DNA of 64,000 nucleotides from the NCBI GenBank assembly GCA_964468045.1, contig CAYXTO010000003.1, forward strand, positions 124,001 to 188,000, read 5' to 3'. The position numbers were made by a program, and so were the translations under genes. This stretch comes from JAWKXU01 sp964468045. GTDB lineage: Bacteria; Pseudomonadota; Alphaproteobacteria; Sphingomonadales; Sphingomonadaceae. Position 1 is the stretch's first letter, and each line of letters starts with the position of its first letter. Below are positions 8,793 through 18,318 of the stretch, one piece after another. The notes beneath the pieces were generated by a model, which was not told the origin of the DNA, ran no database searches, and saw only the letters and a list, made by a program, of their open reading frames with translations.

Positions 8793-10193
8793 CTATTCCG
8801 GATCGATCGGCGGAGGGGGCGCCGGTCCCAGGGCCTTGCCCATCGCGCGAATGCGCTCGACCTTGCCATGCAGCTTCGACCAATCGTCGTCTTGCGCGAT
8901 GGCGGCCCAGATCTCCTCCACCTCCTCGATCAGCATCGATTCCGCAACAGGAGTGGACCAGTAGGACGCGCTGCTGTCCAGCAGATCCCGGTCCGCCAGC
9001 GCCCGGGCCAGTTCCGGCGGGGCATTGCGTCCGCCCCGGAAGGAAAAGAAGAAGGCATCCGGGCCGAGCCCGCCTTCGCGCATGATCGCTTCGGCCGCCC
9101 GCACCATGTCCTTGTCCTGCTCGGAGTCAGGCGAAGTGACGCCAAGCCGCCACGCGAACCGCCGGCCCAGAGCCGCTTCGTAAAGCGGCCCGAACCGGTC
9201 CAGCGCCGCCACCAGCTTGGGCACGTCGGTGAGGACGTGCAGGGCATTGGCGAGCTGGGCGCAATTCCACAGCAGCGTTTCCGGCTGGCGGCCATAGGCA
9301 TAGAGCCCGGTCTCGTCGAAATAGGCGGCGGTGAAGGAAGGATTCCATTGAGGCAGCCAGCGCCACGGGCCGTAATCGAAGCTCTCGCCGGAAATATTCA
9401 TGTTGTCGGTGTTGAGAACGCCGTGGACGAAGCCGGCGACCATGTAGGACGCGGCGAGATCGGCCAGCCGTTCCACCACCTGATGCATCAGGATAACCGG
9501 CGCCTCGTCGCGGCCCGGTGCGCCTTCGGGCGGCGGCGGGCCGGGATAGTGGCGCAGGCAGTAATCCGTCAGTTCGGCGAGATGATCCTTTTCGTCCAGC
9601 GCATAGAGCCGCTGGAAGGTGCCGATGCGGATATGCCCGTGGCTGAGCCGGACCAGCACGGCGGAACGGGTGGGCGAGGGTTCGTCATTGCGCCACAGGC
9701 TTTCGCCCGTCTCGATCACGGAGAAGGTCTTGCTGGTATAGACGCCGAGCGCCTCCAGCATTTCGGTGGCGAGAATTTCGCGCACTGCCCCTTTCAGGGT
9801 CAGGCGGCCATCGCCCCGGCGGCTGTAGGGGGTCTGCCCCGACCCCTTGGTTCCGAAATCCAGCAAGCGGCCGCTGCCATCGCGCAGCTGCGCGTAGAGG
9901 AAGCCGCGCCCGTCGCCGATCTCCGGGTTGTACACCCGGAACTGGTGGCCGTGATAGCGCAAGGCCAGCGGCTGCGGCAGATTGTCCGGCAGGGGCTCGA
10001 ACCGGGCGAAATGGGATATCCAGCCATCGTCGCTGAGCTGGCCCAGCCCCACCGCCTCCGCCCAGCGCTGGTTGCGGAATCGCAATCGCGCATCAGGAAA
10101 GGAGGCTGGCGGCACCGGGTCGCCGATCCAGCCGGCAATCTCGCGAATTTGTGGATCGGGGCGATAGGGTGCGGGTTGCGGTTCTGCGCGCAT
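8793..10193 (-). CDS. selO: Protein adenylyltransferase SelO (YdiU/UPF0061 family)
   Basis: A pseudokinase-fold enzyme whose characterised family members transfer AMP from ATP to protein hydroxyl groups, with a role in redox homeostasis. The 466-residue product contains the family landmarks YHGHQFRVYNPEIGDGRG, GTKGSGQTPYSRRGDGR and REILATEMLEALG. The start is placed at 10193 (MRAEPQPAPYRP) because the further upstream ATG (10262) would almost abut the divergent hydrolase gene and adds an Arg/Pro/Cys-rich stretch unlike the family. The C-terminal Sec/Cys of eukaryotic SelO is absent, as in most bacteria. Confidence 0.9.
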   Translation of the reverse strand: MRAEPQPAPYRPDPQIREIAGWIGDPVPPASFPDARLRFRNQRWAEAVGLGQLSDDGWISHFARFEPLPDNLPQPLALRYHGHQFRVYNPEIGDGRGFLYAQLRDGSGRLLDFGTKGSGQTPYSRRGDGRLTLKGAVREILATEMLEALGVYTSKTFSVIETGESLWRNDEPSPTRSAVLVRLSHGHIRIGTFQRLYALDEKDHLAELTDYCLRHYPGPPPPEGAPGRDEAPVILMHQVVERLADLAASYMVAGFVHGVLNTDNMNISGESFDYGPWRWLPQWNPSFTAAYFDETGLYAYGRQPETLLWNCAQLANALHVLTDVPKLVAALDRFGPLYEAALGRRFAWRLGVTSPDSEQDKDMVRAAEAIMREGGLGPDAFFFSFRGGRNAPPELARALADRDLLDSSASYWSTPVAESMLIEEVEEIWAAIAQDDDWSKLHGKVERIRAMGKALGPAPPPPIDPE

Positions 10194-10264
10194 CTGGCAA
10201 TAGTGGGGGCAGGGAAGGCGCGGCGCAAGCCGGGCCGTAGGGAAAACGGAAGCGCAAGGCACCT

Positions 10265-11134
10265 ATGGCCACCACGGAAATCGAATACGCCGATCGCTAT
10301 TGGTCGAGCGGGGATGGCTTGCAGCTGCATTATCGGGACTATCCAGGGCGGGAAGACCGCCCGCCGCTGCTGTGCCTGCCGGGCCTTACCCGCAATGCCC
10401 GCGATTTCGAACCGGTGGTCGAACGTTTCGCGGGTGAGTGGCGGGTCATCTGCGTCGATCTGCGCGGGCGCGGCGACAGCGAATACGCCAAGGATTGGCG
10501 GACTTACAATCCGCTCACCTATGTCGAGGATCTGGAAGCCCTGTTCGAACAGGCCGGAATCGCGCGCTTCGTCGCGATCGGCACCTCGCTCGGCGGCATC
10601 CTCACCATGCTGCTGGCCGGGCGGCAGGGGGAACGGATGGCAGGGGCGCTGCTCAACGACATCGGCCCGGTGATCGATCCTGCCGGGCTGGACCGGATTC
10701 GCAATTATGTCGGGCAGGCGCGCAGCTTCCCCACCTGGATGCACGCGGCCCGGGCGATGCAGGAAACCCACGGTGCGGCGTTTCCGGATTACCAGATCTC
10801 GGATTGGCTGGCGATGGCGAAGCGCCTGATGACCTTGGGCAACAATGACCGGATCGTGTTCGACTACGACATGAAGATCGGCGAGATATTCAATCAGCCG
10901 GGCGGGGAGGCGGGCGTGGACCTCTGGCCGGTCTTTCCGGCGCTGGCGGGGCGTCCGGTCACGGTGCTGCGGGGTGAATTGTCCGACATCCTTTCCGCCG
11001 AGACCCTGGCCGAGATGGGGCGGCGCCTCCCGCAGATGGAAGCGGTGACGGTGCCGAGGGTAGGCCATGCGCCGACATTGAGCGAAGCCGCGGCGCTGCA
11101 GGCGATCTCCCGCCTGCTCGAAAGGGTCGGATGA
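10265..11134 (+). CDS. Alpha/beta-fold hydrolase
   Basis: The 289-residue protein has the alpha/beta hydrolase layout. PLLCLPGLTRNARDF carries the oxyanion-hole region, VDLRGRGDSEY follows, and the nucleophile elbow is GTSLGG (Ser at about residue 118). A late VGHAPTLSE supplies the candidate catalytic His. It resembles cofactor-free hydrolases that act on small ester or C-C bonds; the substrate is unknown. Its stop codon overlaps the start of the following glycosyltransferase (ATGA at 11131-11134), so the two are translationally coupled. Confidence 0.87.
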   Translation: MATTEIEYADRYWSSGDGLQLHYRDYPGREDRPPLLCLPGLTRNARDFEPVVERFAGEWRVICVDLRGRGDSEYAKDWRTYNPLTYVEDLEALFEQAGIARFVAIGTSLGGILTMLLAGRQGERMAGALLNDIGPVIDPAGLDRIRNYVGQARSFPTWMHAARAMQETHGAAFPDYQISDWLAMAKRLMTLGNNDRIVFDYDMKIGEIFNQPGGEAGVDLWPVFPALAGRPVTVLRGELSDILSAETLAEMGRRLPQMEAVTVPRVGHAPTLSEAAALQAISRLLERVG

Positions 11135-12276
11135 CCGCGAAGGGAAAGCAAGCGCGCATCCTTCACCTGCATTCGACATTCAATGCGGGTGGCAAGGAAT
11201 TGCGCTGCGTGCGGCTGATCAATGCGTTCGGTCCGCAATTCCATCACACAATTGTTTCCGGGGAGCCGGAAGCGCTTGGGGCCGCGCGCCATATTTCGAA
11301 ATCCGTTGCAGCATCTTATCCACGAAACTTTCCATCGCTTCAAGGATGGCCCACGCCTTCGCGGCTGAGCCGGATCGCCCGCGCGATGCAGGGTTTCGAT
11401 CTTATCCTCACCTACAATTGGGGGGCCATGGATGCGGTGATGGCGCATACGCTATTCTCGCGGCCCTATCGCCTGGCGCCGCTGATCCATCACGAGGACG
11501 GGTTCAACCAGGACGAGGCGGAGCGCCTGAAGCCCTCGCGCAACTGGTATCGGCGGATCGCGCTGGGTCGCTGTTCGGCGCTGATCGTTCCCTCGGAACG
11601 GCTGGAGCGGATCGCGCTCGAGGATTGGGTGCAGCCGGCGCAGCGTATCCATCGCATCGCCAATGGCTTGCCGGTCGCGGCCTACGCGCGCCGGCCCAGG
11701 CCGGATTCGCTGCCGGGGCTGATCAAGCGCAAAGGCGAATACTGGCTGGGCACGCTGGCCGGGCTTCGTCCGGTCAAGAACCTGCCCCGGCTGGTCAGGG
11801 CTTTCGCGCCGCTGCCGGAGGAATGGCAACTGGTGATCGCGGGCGAAGGGCCGGAGGAACAGGCGATCCGGGCGGAGGCTCTGCGGCTGGGCGTGGCGCA
11901 TCGCGTGCATCTGCCCGGCTTCGTTGCCGATCCGGCCAAGGTGGCGGGCCTGTTCGATCTGTTCGCCCTGTCCTCGGACAGCGAGCAGTTCCCGCTTTCG
12001 GTGGTGGAAGCGATGGCGGCGGGGCTGGCGGTGGCGGCGCCCGCGGTGGGGGATGTGGCCCGGATCGTGGCCGAGCCCAATGCGCCGTTCGTCACGCCGC
12101 CGGGGGACGAGGCGCTGCTGGCCCGGTCGCTCGCGCAGCTCGCCGCGAATGAAGGGCTGAGGGCGGAAATAGGCGCGGCCAACCGGGACAAGGCGCGCGC
12201 GCAGTTCGATGAGGCGGCGATGATCGGCCGCTATCACGTGCTTTACGAGCAGGCGCTGGCGCTCGGCAGGCCCTAG
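11131..12276 (+). CDS. Glycosyltransferase family 4-like
   Basis: A 381-residue GT-B glycosyltransferase. The N-terminal domain begins ARILHLHSTFNAGGKE, typical of the acceptor-binding half. The C-terminal domain has GTLAGLRPVKNLPRLVRAF, VIAGEGPEEQAIRAEA and SDSEQFPLSVVEAMAAGL, the sugar-nucleotide binding E-x7-E region of GT4 enzymes. It presumably adds a sugar in exopolysaccharide or lipid-linked glycan synthesis at the cytoplasmic membrane. No other polysaccharide genes are next to it, and the overlapping hydrolase is an unusual partner. Confidence 0.85.
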   Translation: MTAKGKQARILHLHSTFNAGGKELRCVRLINAFGPQFHHTIVSGEPEALGAARHISKSVAASYPRNFPSLQGWPTPSRLSRIARAMQGFDLILTYNWGAMDAVMAHTLFSRPYRLAPLIHHEDGFNQDEAERLKPSRNWYRRIALGRCSALIVPSERLERIALEDWVQPAQRIHRIANGLPVAAYARRPRPDSLPGLIKRKGEYWLGTLAGLRPVKNLPRLVRAFAPLPEEWQLVIAGEGPEEQAIRAEALRLGVAHRVHLPGFVADPAKVAGLFDLFALSSDSEQFPLSVVEAMAAGLAVAAPAVGDVARIVAEPNAPFVTPPGDEALLARSLAQLAANEGLRAEIGAANRDKARAQFDEAAMIGRYHVLYEQALALGRP

Positions 12277-12433
12277 CGGGCGCATTCGGTGCGGGGCGCT
12301 GGCGGCTGCGGTTCCCTGTCGATTTCAGCCGAGGTTCAGATGAATGGGGACAGGCTGGCTTTATCCGTTGAATTGATGGTTTCATTCGCTAAACACGCCG
12401 ACTTGTCTCAAATAGTCTTATGAAGGCGCCCGC

Positions 12434-13207
12434 GTGGCTCTCGTACCAAATCGCCCCCAGACCGAAGCCGAGAAAAAGGCCGCCCAGGACGATGTTTTCG
12501 TCCGGGAAGTCGACGATGCCGTCCGTCAGGACCAGCTGGCCTATGCGGCCAGGCGCTTCGGCATTCCGCTGGCCATCGCAGTCGTTGTCGGGCTGCTCGC
12601 CCTCGGCGGCTGGCTGATCTGGAAGGAAACCCGGGACGCCGCGATGGAAGAGCATTCGGAAGAGCTCATCCGTGCGATCGACCGGATCGGGGCCGGCAAT
12701 CTCGATACCGCCAGCAAGGTGCTCGATCCGGTGGTCGAGGATGGCAGCGGCGGGGCCGCCGCTTCGGCGCGGATGCTCAAGGCCGGTATCGCCGTCCAGC
12801 AGGGCCGCAATGCCGAAGCCGCGAAGCTTTTCGCCGCCATCGCCGCCGACGGCAGCGCGCCGCAGCCGCTGCGCGACCTGGCCACCATCCGCGAGGTTGC
12901 CGTCAATTTCGACACGATGAAGCCGGATGACGTGATTTCCAGGCTGAAGCCGCTGGCGACGCCGGGCAACCCCTGGTTCGGCAGCGCCGGGGAGTTGGTC
13001 GGACTGGCCTATCTCAAGCAGGGCAAGCGGGATCTGGCCGGGCCGCTGTTCGCCACGATCGCGAAGGATGAGAGCCTGCCCGATACGCTGCGGGCGCGGG
13101 CGCGCCAGCTTGCCGGGCTGCTGGGTTACGATGCGATCTCCGATGTCGACAAGATCGTGCAGTCGCAAGAAGAAGATGGGGCCGATCCAGGCCAGGCGGC
13201 GCAGTGA
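12434..13207 (+). CDS. YfgM-like TPR protein with N-terminal membrane anchor
   Basis: A 257-residue protein beginning with GTG at 12434. Residues 1-40 are cytoplasmic and charged, about 43-64 are one membrane helix (IPLAIAVVVGLLALGGWLIW), and the remainder is a helical TPR-like periplasmic domain with repeating AAKLFAAIAADG-type helices. This is the YfgM/UPF0070 layout; in E. coli YfgM is a periplasmic chaperone partner of SecYEG and PpiD. The next gene is bamB, which starts 20 bases later, the same order as yfgM-bamB in many proteobacteria, and this supports the call. Confidence 0.88.
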   Translation: MALVPNRPQTEAEKKAAQDDVFVREVDDAVRQDQLAYAARRFGIPLAIAVVVGLLALGGWLIWKETRDAAMEEHSEELIRAIDRIGAGNLDTASKVLDPVVEDGSGGAAASARMLKAGIAVQQGRNAEAAKLFAAIAADGSAPQPLRDLATIREVAVNFDTMKPDDVISRLKPLATPGNPWFGSAGELVGLAYLKQGKRDLAGPLFATIAKDESLPDTLRARARQLAGLLGYDAISDVDKIVQSQEEDGADPGQAAQ

Positions 13208-13227
13208 CTTATCCGAGGATGACCCGA

Positions 13228-14577
13228 ATGAAGCATGCTAACGCTCCGGCGCGACGCCTCGCCATGGCGGCGACCGCCGTCCTGCTCGCAACGCTGTTGT
13301 CCGCTTGCGGCGTGTTCGGCGGCAAGGACAAGCCGCATACCCCCACCGTGGGCAAGCGGGTGCCGATTCTCTCGCGGATCGAGGCTGGCACTAAGGTGGA
13401 TGCGTCGATCGCGAGTGTTGCGGTGGTGCTCCCGCCCGCGCAAGTGAACGCCGATTGGGCACAGGCCGGCGGCAGCGCGGCGAAGTCATCGGGCCATTTC
13501 GCGCTGTCCGCATCGCCAAGCAGGGTCTGGACCGCTTCCATCGCCGGGTCGAGCAACAAGCGTCGGCTGGCCGCTTCCCCGGTGGTGGGCGGCGGCATGC
13601 TGTTCGCGATCGACACCACCGCGACGATCCATGCGTTCAATGCCGATACCGGCCGGCGCATCTGGTCGCAGCAGCTGGAAGTGGAGGGCAACCTCAGGAG
13701 CGCGGCATTCGGCGGCGGGGTGAGCTATGCCGATGGCCGGGTCTATGCCACCAACGGCGTGGGCGAAGTCGCGGCGCTGGATGCCCAGACCGGCGCCCAG
13801 GTGTGGAAGGTGAAGCCCGCCGGCCCGCTGCGCGGCGCGCCGACCATCGCCTTCAATTCCGTATATGTGATGACGCAGGACAACCAGATCCACGCGCTCA
13901 ATGCCGCGGACGGTTCCGAAGACTGGCAGGAATCCTCGTCGGTCGGGCAGGCCGGCGTGTTCGGCGTGGCCGCGCCCGCCGCCGGCCAGGGCACCGTGAT
14001 CGCGGGCTACAGTACCGGCGAGCTGGTCGCCTACCGCTATGAGAACGGCCGCACCCTGTGGGCCGACGCGCTGGCCCGCACTTCCATCTCGACCCAGGTC
14101 GGCACTCTGACCGATGTCGATGCCGATCCGATCATCGATAGCGGCTGGGTCTACGCTCTCGGCCAGGGTGGCCGGATGGCGGCCTATGAACTGGTTACCG
14201 GACAGCGTATCTGGGAGCTTAACCTTGCCGGTATCTCGACTCCGGCCATCGCCGGCGAGTGGATCTTCACCCTGACCGACGATGCGCGCCTGCTCGCCAT
14301 CGCCCGCACCAGCGGCAAGGTTCGCTGGATCACGCAATTGCGCGAATGGAAGAACGAGAAGAAGAAAAAGAACCAGATCTTCTGGACCGGCCCCGTGCTC
14401 GCGGGCAACCGGCTGTGGATCGCCAGCTCGCGCGGCAAGCTGGTTTCGGTCGATGTGACGAATGGCTCGATCGCCTCGGAACAGGAACTCGGGTCCGACA
14501 TCTCGCTGGCGCCGATCGTGGCCAACCAGACGCTGTATATCCTGGATGACGGCGGCAAGATCCACGCCCTGCGTTAA
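13228..14577 (+). CDS. bamB: Outer membrane assembly factor BamB (beta-propeller lipoprotein)
   Basis: An outer-membrane lipoprotein of the BAM complex that helps fold beta-barrel proteins. The start at 13228 (MKHANAPARR) is chosen because GAGG at 13215-13218 is well spaced from it; in-frame GTG 13204 and ATG 13219 are alternatives. The lipobox is LLSAC, and repeated blades of PQQ-like propeller follow (FAIDTTATIHAFNADTGRRI, RVYATNGVGEVAALDAQTG, NQIHALNAADGSEDW, and so on) up to the C-terminus DDGGKIHALR. It is the second gene of a yfgM-bamB operon. The der (engA) gene that often follows is absent. Confidence 0.93.
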   Translation: MKHANAPARRLAMAATAVLLATLLSACGVFGGKDKPHTPTVGKRVPILSRIEAGTKVDASIASVAVVLPPAQVNADWAQAGGSAAKSSGHFALSASPSRVWTASIAGSSNKRRLAASPVVGGGMLFAIDTTATIHAFNADTGRRIWSQQLEVEGNLRSAAFGGGVSYADGRVYATNGVGEVAALDAQTGAQVWKVKPAGPLRGAPTIAFNSVYVMTQDNQIHALNAADGSEDWQESSSVGQAGVFGVAAPAAGQGTVIAGYSTGELVAYRYENGRTLWADALARTSISTQVGTLTDVDADPIIDSGWVYALGQGGRMAAYELVTGQRIWELNLAGISTPAIAGEWIFTLTDDARLLAIARTSGKVRWITQLREWKNEKKKKNQIFWTGPVLAGNRLWIASSRGKLVSVDVTNGSIASEQELGSDISLAPIVANQTLYILDDGGKIHALR

Positions 14578-14659
14578 GCAAGACGTGGAGCCGCTTGCGG
14601 GCGGATCGGGCGGCATCCTGTTACCTTAGCTTTAATTCTTTCCCGCTAATGCGGCTGGG

Positions 14660-16006
14660 ATGAGCAGCGAAAGCAGGAAAGCCGCCGGCGCCTTGCCGCC
14701 GAGTGACGTGCCGGCGATTGTCGGTCTGCTGGGCCTTGCCGGCCTGTTCACATGGCTGGCCATCTGCCGCTACTGGCCGCAGTTGATGGAGCTGTCCGGC
14801 CTTCCCGGCCCGCATATGCGGCTGGACGGTCCCTATGCCTCGGTGGTCGCCACCCTGTTCTGCGCCTTGCCGATGGTGGCATGGTCGCTGCTGGTGGAGA
14901 AGGTCCATCGCAATCCTTCGACCGGGATCGACTGGGACAATCCCCGGCCCATCTCCGCGATCATCGACATTTCGGTCACCAAGATCGCCGGCCTCTGGGC
15001 CACCTGGGCGGTGATCGGCTTCATTTACTGCGTCGCCCGCTACTACTGGGACGGGCAGTACCGCTTCTCCATGGAAATGATGGGCTTCCTCGCGATCCCG
15101 CTTTTCCTGCTGTCCGTGCCCTATGTGATCTGGCTGGACCGGATGCTCAAGGACCCGCGCGACCATGCCTGGCATTTTGGCGCGATGCTGATCGGGCGGG
15201 AACCTTATTGCCCGGAGCATGTGCGGGCCCATTGGCGCGCCTGGGCGGTGAAGGGCTTCTTCACCGCCTTCATGATCTCGATCCTGCCGGGCGGCTGGAA
15301 TACGATGGTCAATGCCGAGCCGGATCGGGTGCTGGGTGATCCGATCGCGTTCTGCACCTTGCTGATCGAGATGTTCTTCGTGTTCGACGTCCAGATCGGC
15401 ATGGTCGGCTATCTGCTGACCTTCCGCCCGCTCGATGCGCATATCCGCTCCGCCAACCCGTTTCTCGCCGGCTGGGTGGCGGCCCTGCTGTGCTATCCGC
15501 CCTTCAACATGATGGGGACAGGCCCGCTCGATTATCACGTCAACGGCGCGGACTGGTCGCAATGGCTCGGCGGTCATCCGGCCTTGCTCTGGGGTTGGGG
15601 CGCGGTGCTGGTGTTCCTCACCGCCGCTTATGCCTGGGCGACGGTGGCCTTCGGCCTGCGCTTCTCCAACCTGACCTATCGCGGCGTGCTGACCAATGGC
15701 CCATACCGCTTCACCCGCCATCCGGCCTATCTCTCCAAGAACGCGTTCTGGTGGTTCTCGACCATGCCGTTCCTGGCGGCCACGGGATCGGTCACCGATG
15801 CGGTGCGCAACACGGTGCTGCTGGCGCTGGTCGGCGCAGTCTATTACTGGCGCGCGAAGACGGAAGAAAAGCACCTGCTGGCCGAAGATCCGAAATACCG
15901 CGCCTATTACGACTGGATGGAGGAAAACGCGCTGATCACGCGATCGCTCAGCCGCTTGAAATCGCTGATCCGGCCGCGCGGCCCGCGCCTGCAGATCGCC
16001 GAATAG
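14660..16006 (+). CDS. Polytopic ICMT/PEMT-like methyltransferase-family membrane protein
   Basis: A 448-residue integral membrane protein with about nine or ten hydrophobic segments. The C-terminal third has the signature of the isoprenylcysteine carboxyl methyltransferase / phospholipid methyltransferase group: GPYRFTRHPAYLSKN at about residues 348-362, followed by a helix pair and the S-adenosylmethionine-contacting TEEKHLLAEDPKYRAYYDW. The N-terminal 300 residues are additional membrane helices not found in small ICMT homologues. The substrate is unknown: lipid, quinone or prenylated molecule are all possible. It lies 82 bases after bamB and may be co-transcribed with it. Confidence 0.75.
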   Translation: MSSESRKAAGALPPSDVPAIVGLLGLAGLFTWLAICRYWPQLMELSGLPGPHMRLDGPYASVVATLFCALPMVAWSLLVEKVHRNPSTGIDWDNPRPISAIIDISVTKIAGLWATWAVIGFIYCVARYYWDGQYRFSMEMMGFLAIPLFLLSVPYVIWLDRMLKDPRDHAWHFGAMLIGREPYCPEHVRAHWRAWAVKGFFTAFMISILPGGWNTMVNAEPDRVLGDPIAFCTLLIEMFFVFDVQIGMVGYLLTFRPLDAHIRSANPFLAGWVAALLCYPPFNMMGTGPLDYHVNGADWSQWLGGHPALLWGWGAVLVFLTAAYAWATVAFGLRFSNLTYRGVLTNGPYRFTRHPAYLSKNAFWWFSTMPFLAATGSVTDAVRNTVLLALVGAVYYWRAKTEEKHLLAEDPKYRAYYDWMEENALITRSLSRLKSLIRPRGPRLQIAE

Positions 16007-16016
16007 GCGCAGCCTC

Positions 16017-17387
16017 TCAGAAGCTCTCTTCGTAGATCCGGCTGATATCCCCGGCCCATTCGCCATGATAAAGGTCGAGCAGCCTTTGCGCCGGCACGCG
16101 GCCCTCGGCCACGATCTGGTCGAGCGGGGTCAGGTAGCCGGTCTCATTGTCGCCGCCGCTGTTGAGGCAGTTCCGCGCGGATAGCCCGGCGCGCGCGATC
16201 CGCAGCACTTCGGGGGCGATGTCCTTGAGAGTCCCTCCGCCGGGTATCGGCGCATCGAGCGCCAGCCGGGGCACGGTGTTGCGCAGCGTCTCGCGCTCTT
16301 CCATGCTCCAGTGCTTGACCAGATCCCATGCCGCATCGAGTGCGGACTGGTCATACAGCAGGCCCACCCAGAAGGCGGGCAGGGCGCAGATCCTGTTCCA
16401 GGGGCCGCCATCGGCGCCGCGCATTTCCAGGAAGCTCTTGAGCCGGACTTCGGGGAAGGCGGTGGAGAGATGATCCCACCAATCGCTCTGGCGCGGCTTC
16501 TCGCCGGGCAGGGCGGGGAGTTCGCCGTTCAGGAAATTCCGGAAGGACTGGCCGGCCGCGTCGATATATTTCCCGTCGCGGAACACGAAATACATCGGCA
16601 CGTCGAGCATGTAATCGACATAGCGTTCGTATCCGAACCCGTCCTCGAACACGAAGGGCAGCATCCCGGTGCGATAGGGGTCGGTATCCGACCAGATATG
16701 GCTGCGGTAGGACAGGAAGCCGTTCGGCTTGCCTTCGGTGAACGGGGAATTGGCGAACAGCGCCGTCGCCAGCGGTTGCAGCGCCAGGCTGGTCCGGAAC
16801 TTCCGGACCATGTCCGCTTCGCTGGAATAGTCGAGATTGACCTGGATCGTGCAGGTCCGCAGCATCATGTCCAGCCCGAGATCGCCGACCCGGGGCATGT
16901 GCCGCAACATGATATCGTACCGGCCCTTCGGCATGATCGGCAGTTCGTCCCGCCGCTTGTCGGGCCACATGCCGAGGCCGAGAAAGCCCAGATCGCACTT
17001 TTCGCCGATGCTCTTGACCTGCTGCAGGTGGCGCCCGGTCTCCGCGCAGGTCTGGTGCAGGTTTTCGAGAGGCGCGCCGGACAGCTCGAGCTGCCCCGCG
17101 GGCTCGAGGCTCACCGTGCCGTCGCTGCCGCCCATGGCGATGACCTTGCCGTTTTCCTCGATCGGCTCCCAGCCGAATTCGCGCAGGGCCAGCAGCATGT
17201 CGCGGATGCCGCAAGGTTCGTCATAGGCCGGGGCGTGCTTGTCATCCCGGCGATAGACGAGCTTTTCATGCTCGGTGCCGATCCGCCAGTTCTCGCGCGG
17301 CTTCTCGCCCTGCGCCATCGGCGCGACCAGCTGGTCGCGGCCTTCGATCCGGGGATCCTCCTGGTCTGACGCCGTTCGCGTGCTCAT
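16017..17387 (-). CDS. gshA: Glutamate-cysteine ligase
   Basis: The first enzyme of glutathione synthesis (Glu + Cys + ATP to gamma-glutamylcysteine). The 456-residue protein belongs to the plant/alphaproteobacterial GCS class. It has RIGTEHEKLVYRRDD near the N-terminus, GSDGTVSLEPAGQLELSGAP, HMPRVGDLGLDMMLRTCTIQVNLDYSSE, and the FRDGKYIDAAGQSFRNFL segment, all characteristic. It is downstream of rsmE on the same strand (43 bases apart), a pairing common in sphingomonads. Confidence 0.94.
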   Translation of the reverse strand: MSTRTASDQEDPRIEGRDQLVAPMAQGEKPRENWRIGTEHEKLVYRRDDKHAPAYDEPCGIRDMLLALREFGWEPIEENGKVIAMGGSDGTVSLEPAGQLELSGAPLENLHQTCAETGRHLQQVKSIGEKCDLGFLGLGMWPDKRRDELPIMPKGRYDIMLRHMPRVGDLGLDMMLRTCTIQVNLDYSSEADMVRKFRTSLALQPLATALFANSPFTEGKPNGFLSYRSHIWSDTDPYRTGMLPFVFEDGFGYERYVDYMLDVPMYFVFRDGKYIDAAGQSFRNFLNGELPALPGEKPRQSDWWDHLSTAFPEVRLKSFLEMRGADGGPWNRICALPAFWVGLLYDQSALDAAWDLVKHWSMEERETLRNTVPRLALDAPIPGGGTLKDIAPEVLRIARAGLSARNCLNSGGDNETGYLTPLDQIVAEGRVPAQRLLDLYHGEWAGDISRIYEESF

Positions 17388-17430
17388 GGCTGGCCGTTAG
17401 GCGAGCGCAACGCGCTGCGCCAGCGCTATT

Positions 17431-18174
17431 TTACCAGTCCCCCGCCAACCCCATCCACAAGGCGATCGCGGCGATCGCGGCGGTTTCCCCGCGCAATATG
17501 CGGGGTCCGAGCGAGATCGGGCGCGCCTGGGCCAGAGTGCGGATCGTTTCGCGCTCCGCATCGTCGAAGCCGCCTTCCGGCCCGATCAGCAGCGCGGCGG
17601 GGCCGGGATGGGCGGAAAAGGCGGCACGGGCAGGTATGCCTCCCGCCTCATCGGCGAAGAACAGCAGCCGTTCCGGAGGCCAGCCGCGCAGCAGTTGGGC
17701 CAGGGGGAGGGGGGCGGCCAATTCGGGGAGAGCGGTGCGGGCGCATTGCTCGGCGGCTTCCGTCACGATGGCGCGGGCACGCTCCAGATTGAGCTTGTCG
17801 GCCACGCAGCGGCGGGTCAGCACCGGCTGGATCCGCCGCACCCCCAGCTCCGCCGCCTTTTCCAGCACCAGATCGAAGCGGTCCTTCTTCAGCAGCGCGG
17901 CGCACAGGGTGAGATCGGGCACCTGTTCCCGCTCGCGCAACCGCTCCTCGATGCTAAGGCCGACCTCGCGTTTCCCGGCACTCGTTACCGTGGCGCACCA
18001 CTCGCCGGTCAGATCATCGCACAGGATCACCGCATCGCCCGGGACCACGCGCATCACCCGCGCCAGATAATGGGCCTGCGGGCCATCCAGCGCCATCTCC
18101 TGCCCGGCGTGCAACGGGCCGGGGACGAACAGGCGCGGCGCGCTCTTGGGGGGCCAGGCGGGTGTTGCGGGCAT
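17431..18174 (-). CDS. rsmE: 16S rRNA (uracil(1498)-N(3))-methyltransferase
   Basis: A SPOUT-class RNA methyltransferase that modifies U1498 of 16S rRNA using S-adenosylmethionine. The 247-residue product has the PUA-like N-terminal domain (RLFVPGPLHAGQEMALDGPQ) and the knotted C-terminal domain with LLIGPEGGFDDAERE and ISLGPRILRGETAAIAAI, the diagnostic SAM-binding motifs. It precedes gshA on the same strand. The stop and gshA start are 43 bases apart, so an operon is likely. Confidence 0.95.
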   Translation of the reverse strand: MPATPAWPPKSAPRLFVPGPLHAGQEMALDGPQAHYLARVMRVVPGDAVILCDDLTGEWCATVTSAGKREVGLSIEERLREREQVPDLTLCAALLKKDRFDLVLEKAAELGVRRIQPVLTRRCVADKLNLERARAIVTEAAEQCARTALPELAAPLPLAQLLRGWPPERLLFFADEAGGIPARAAFSAHPGPAALLIGPEGGFDDAERETIRTLAQARPISLGPRILRGETAAIAAIALWMGLAGDW

Positions 18175-18318
18175 GGGATGCCCTTAGCCGCCCGACAGAG
18201 CGCCGTCATCCCCGTGGAGGCGAATATGCAGTTGCAACCTTACCTGAAGTTCCTACTTTTGCGGGATAGCCAGTCCGAAGAGTTAAAACCCGAGCAACTC
18301 CGCGAGCAAACGGGCTGC

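Noticed and set aside
8703..10673. 656-residue plus-strand frame overlapping selO
   Set aside because: It runs opposite to the well-supported SelO gene and the 5' end of the hydrolase and is Arg/Pro/Gly-rich without family motifs; GC-rich codon bias creates such shadows.
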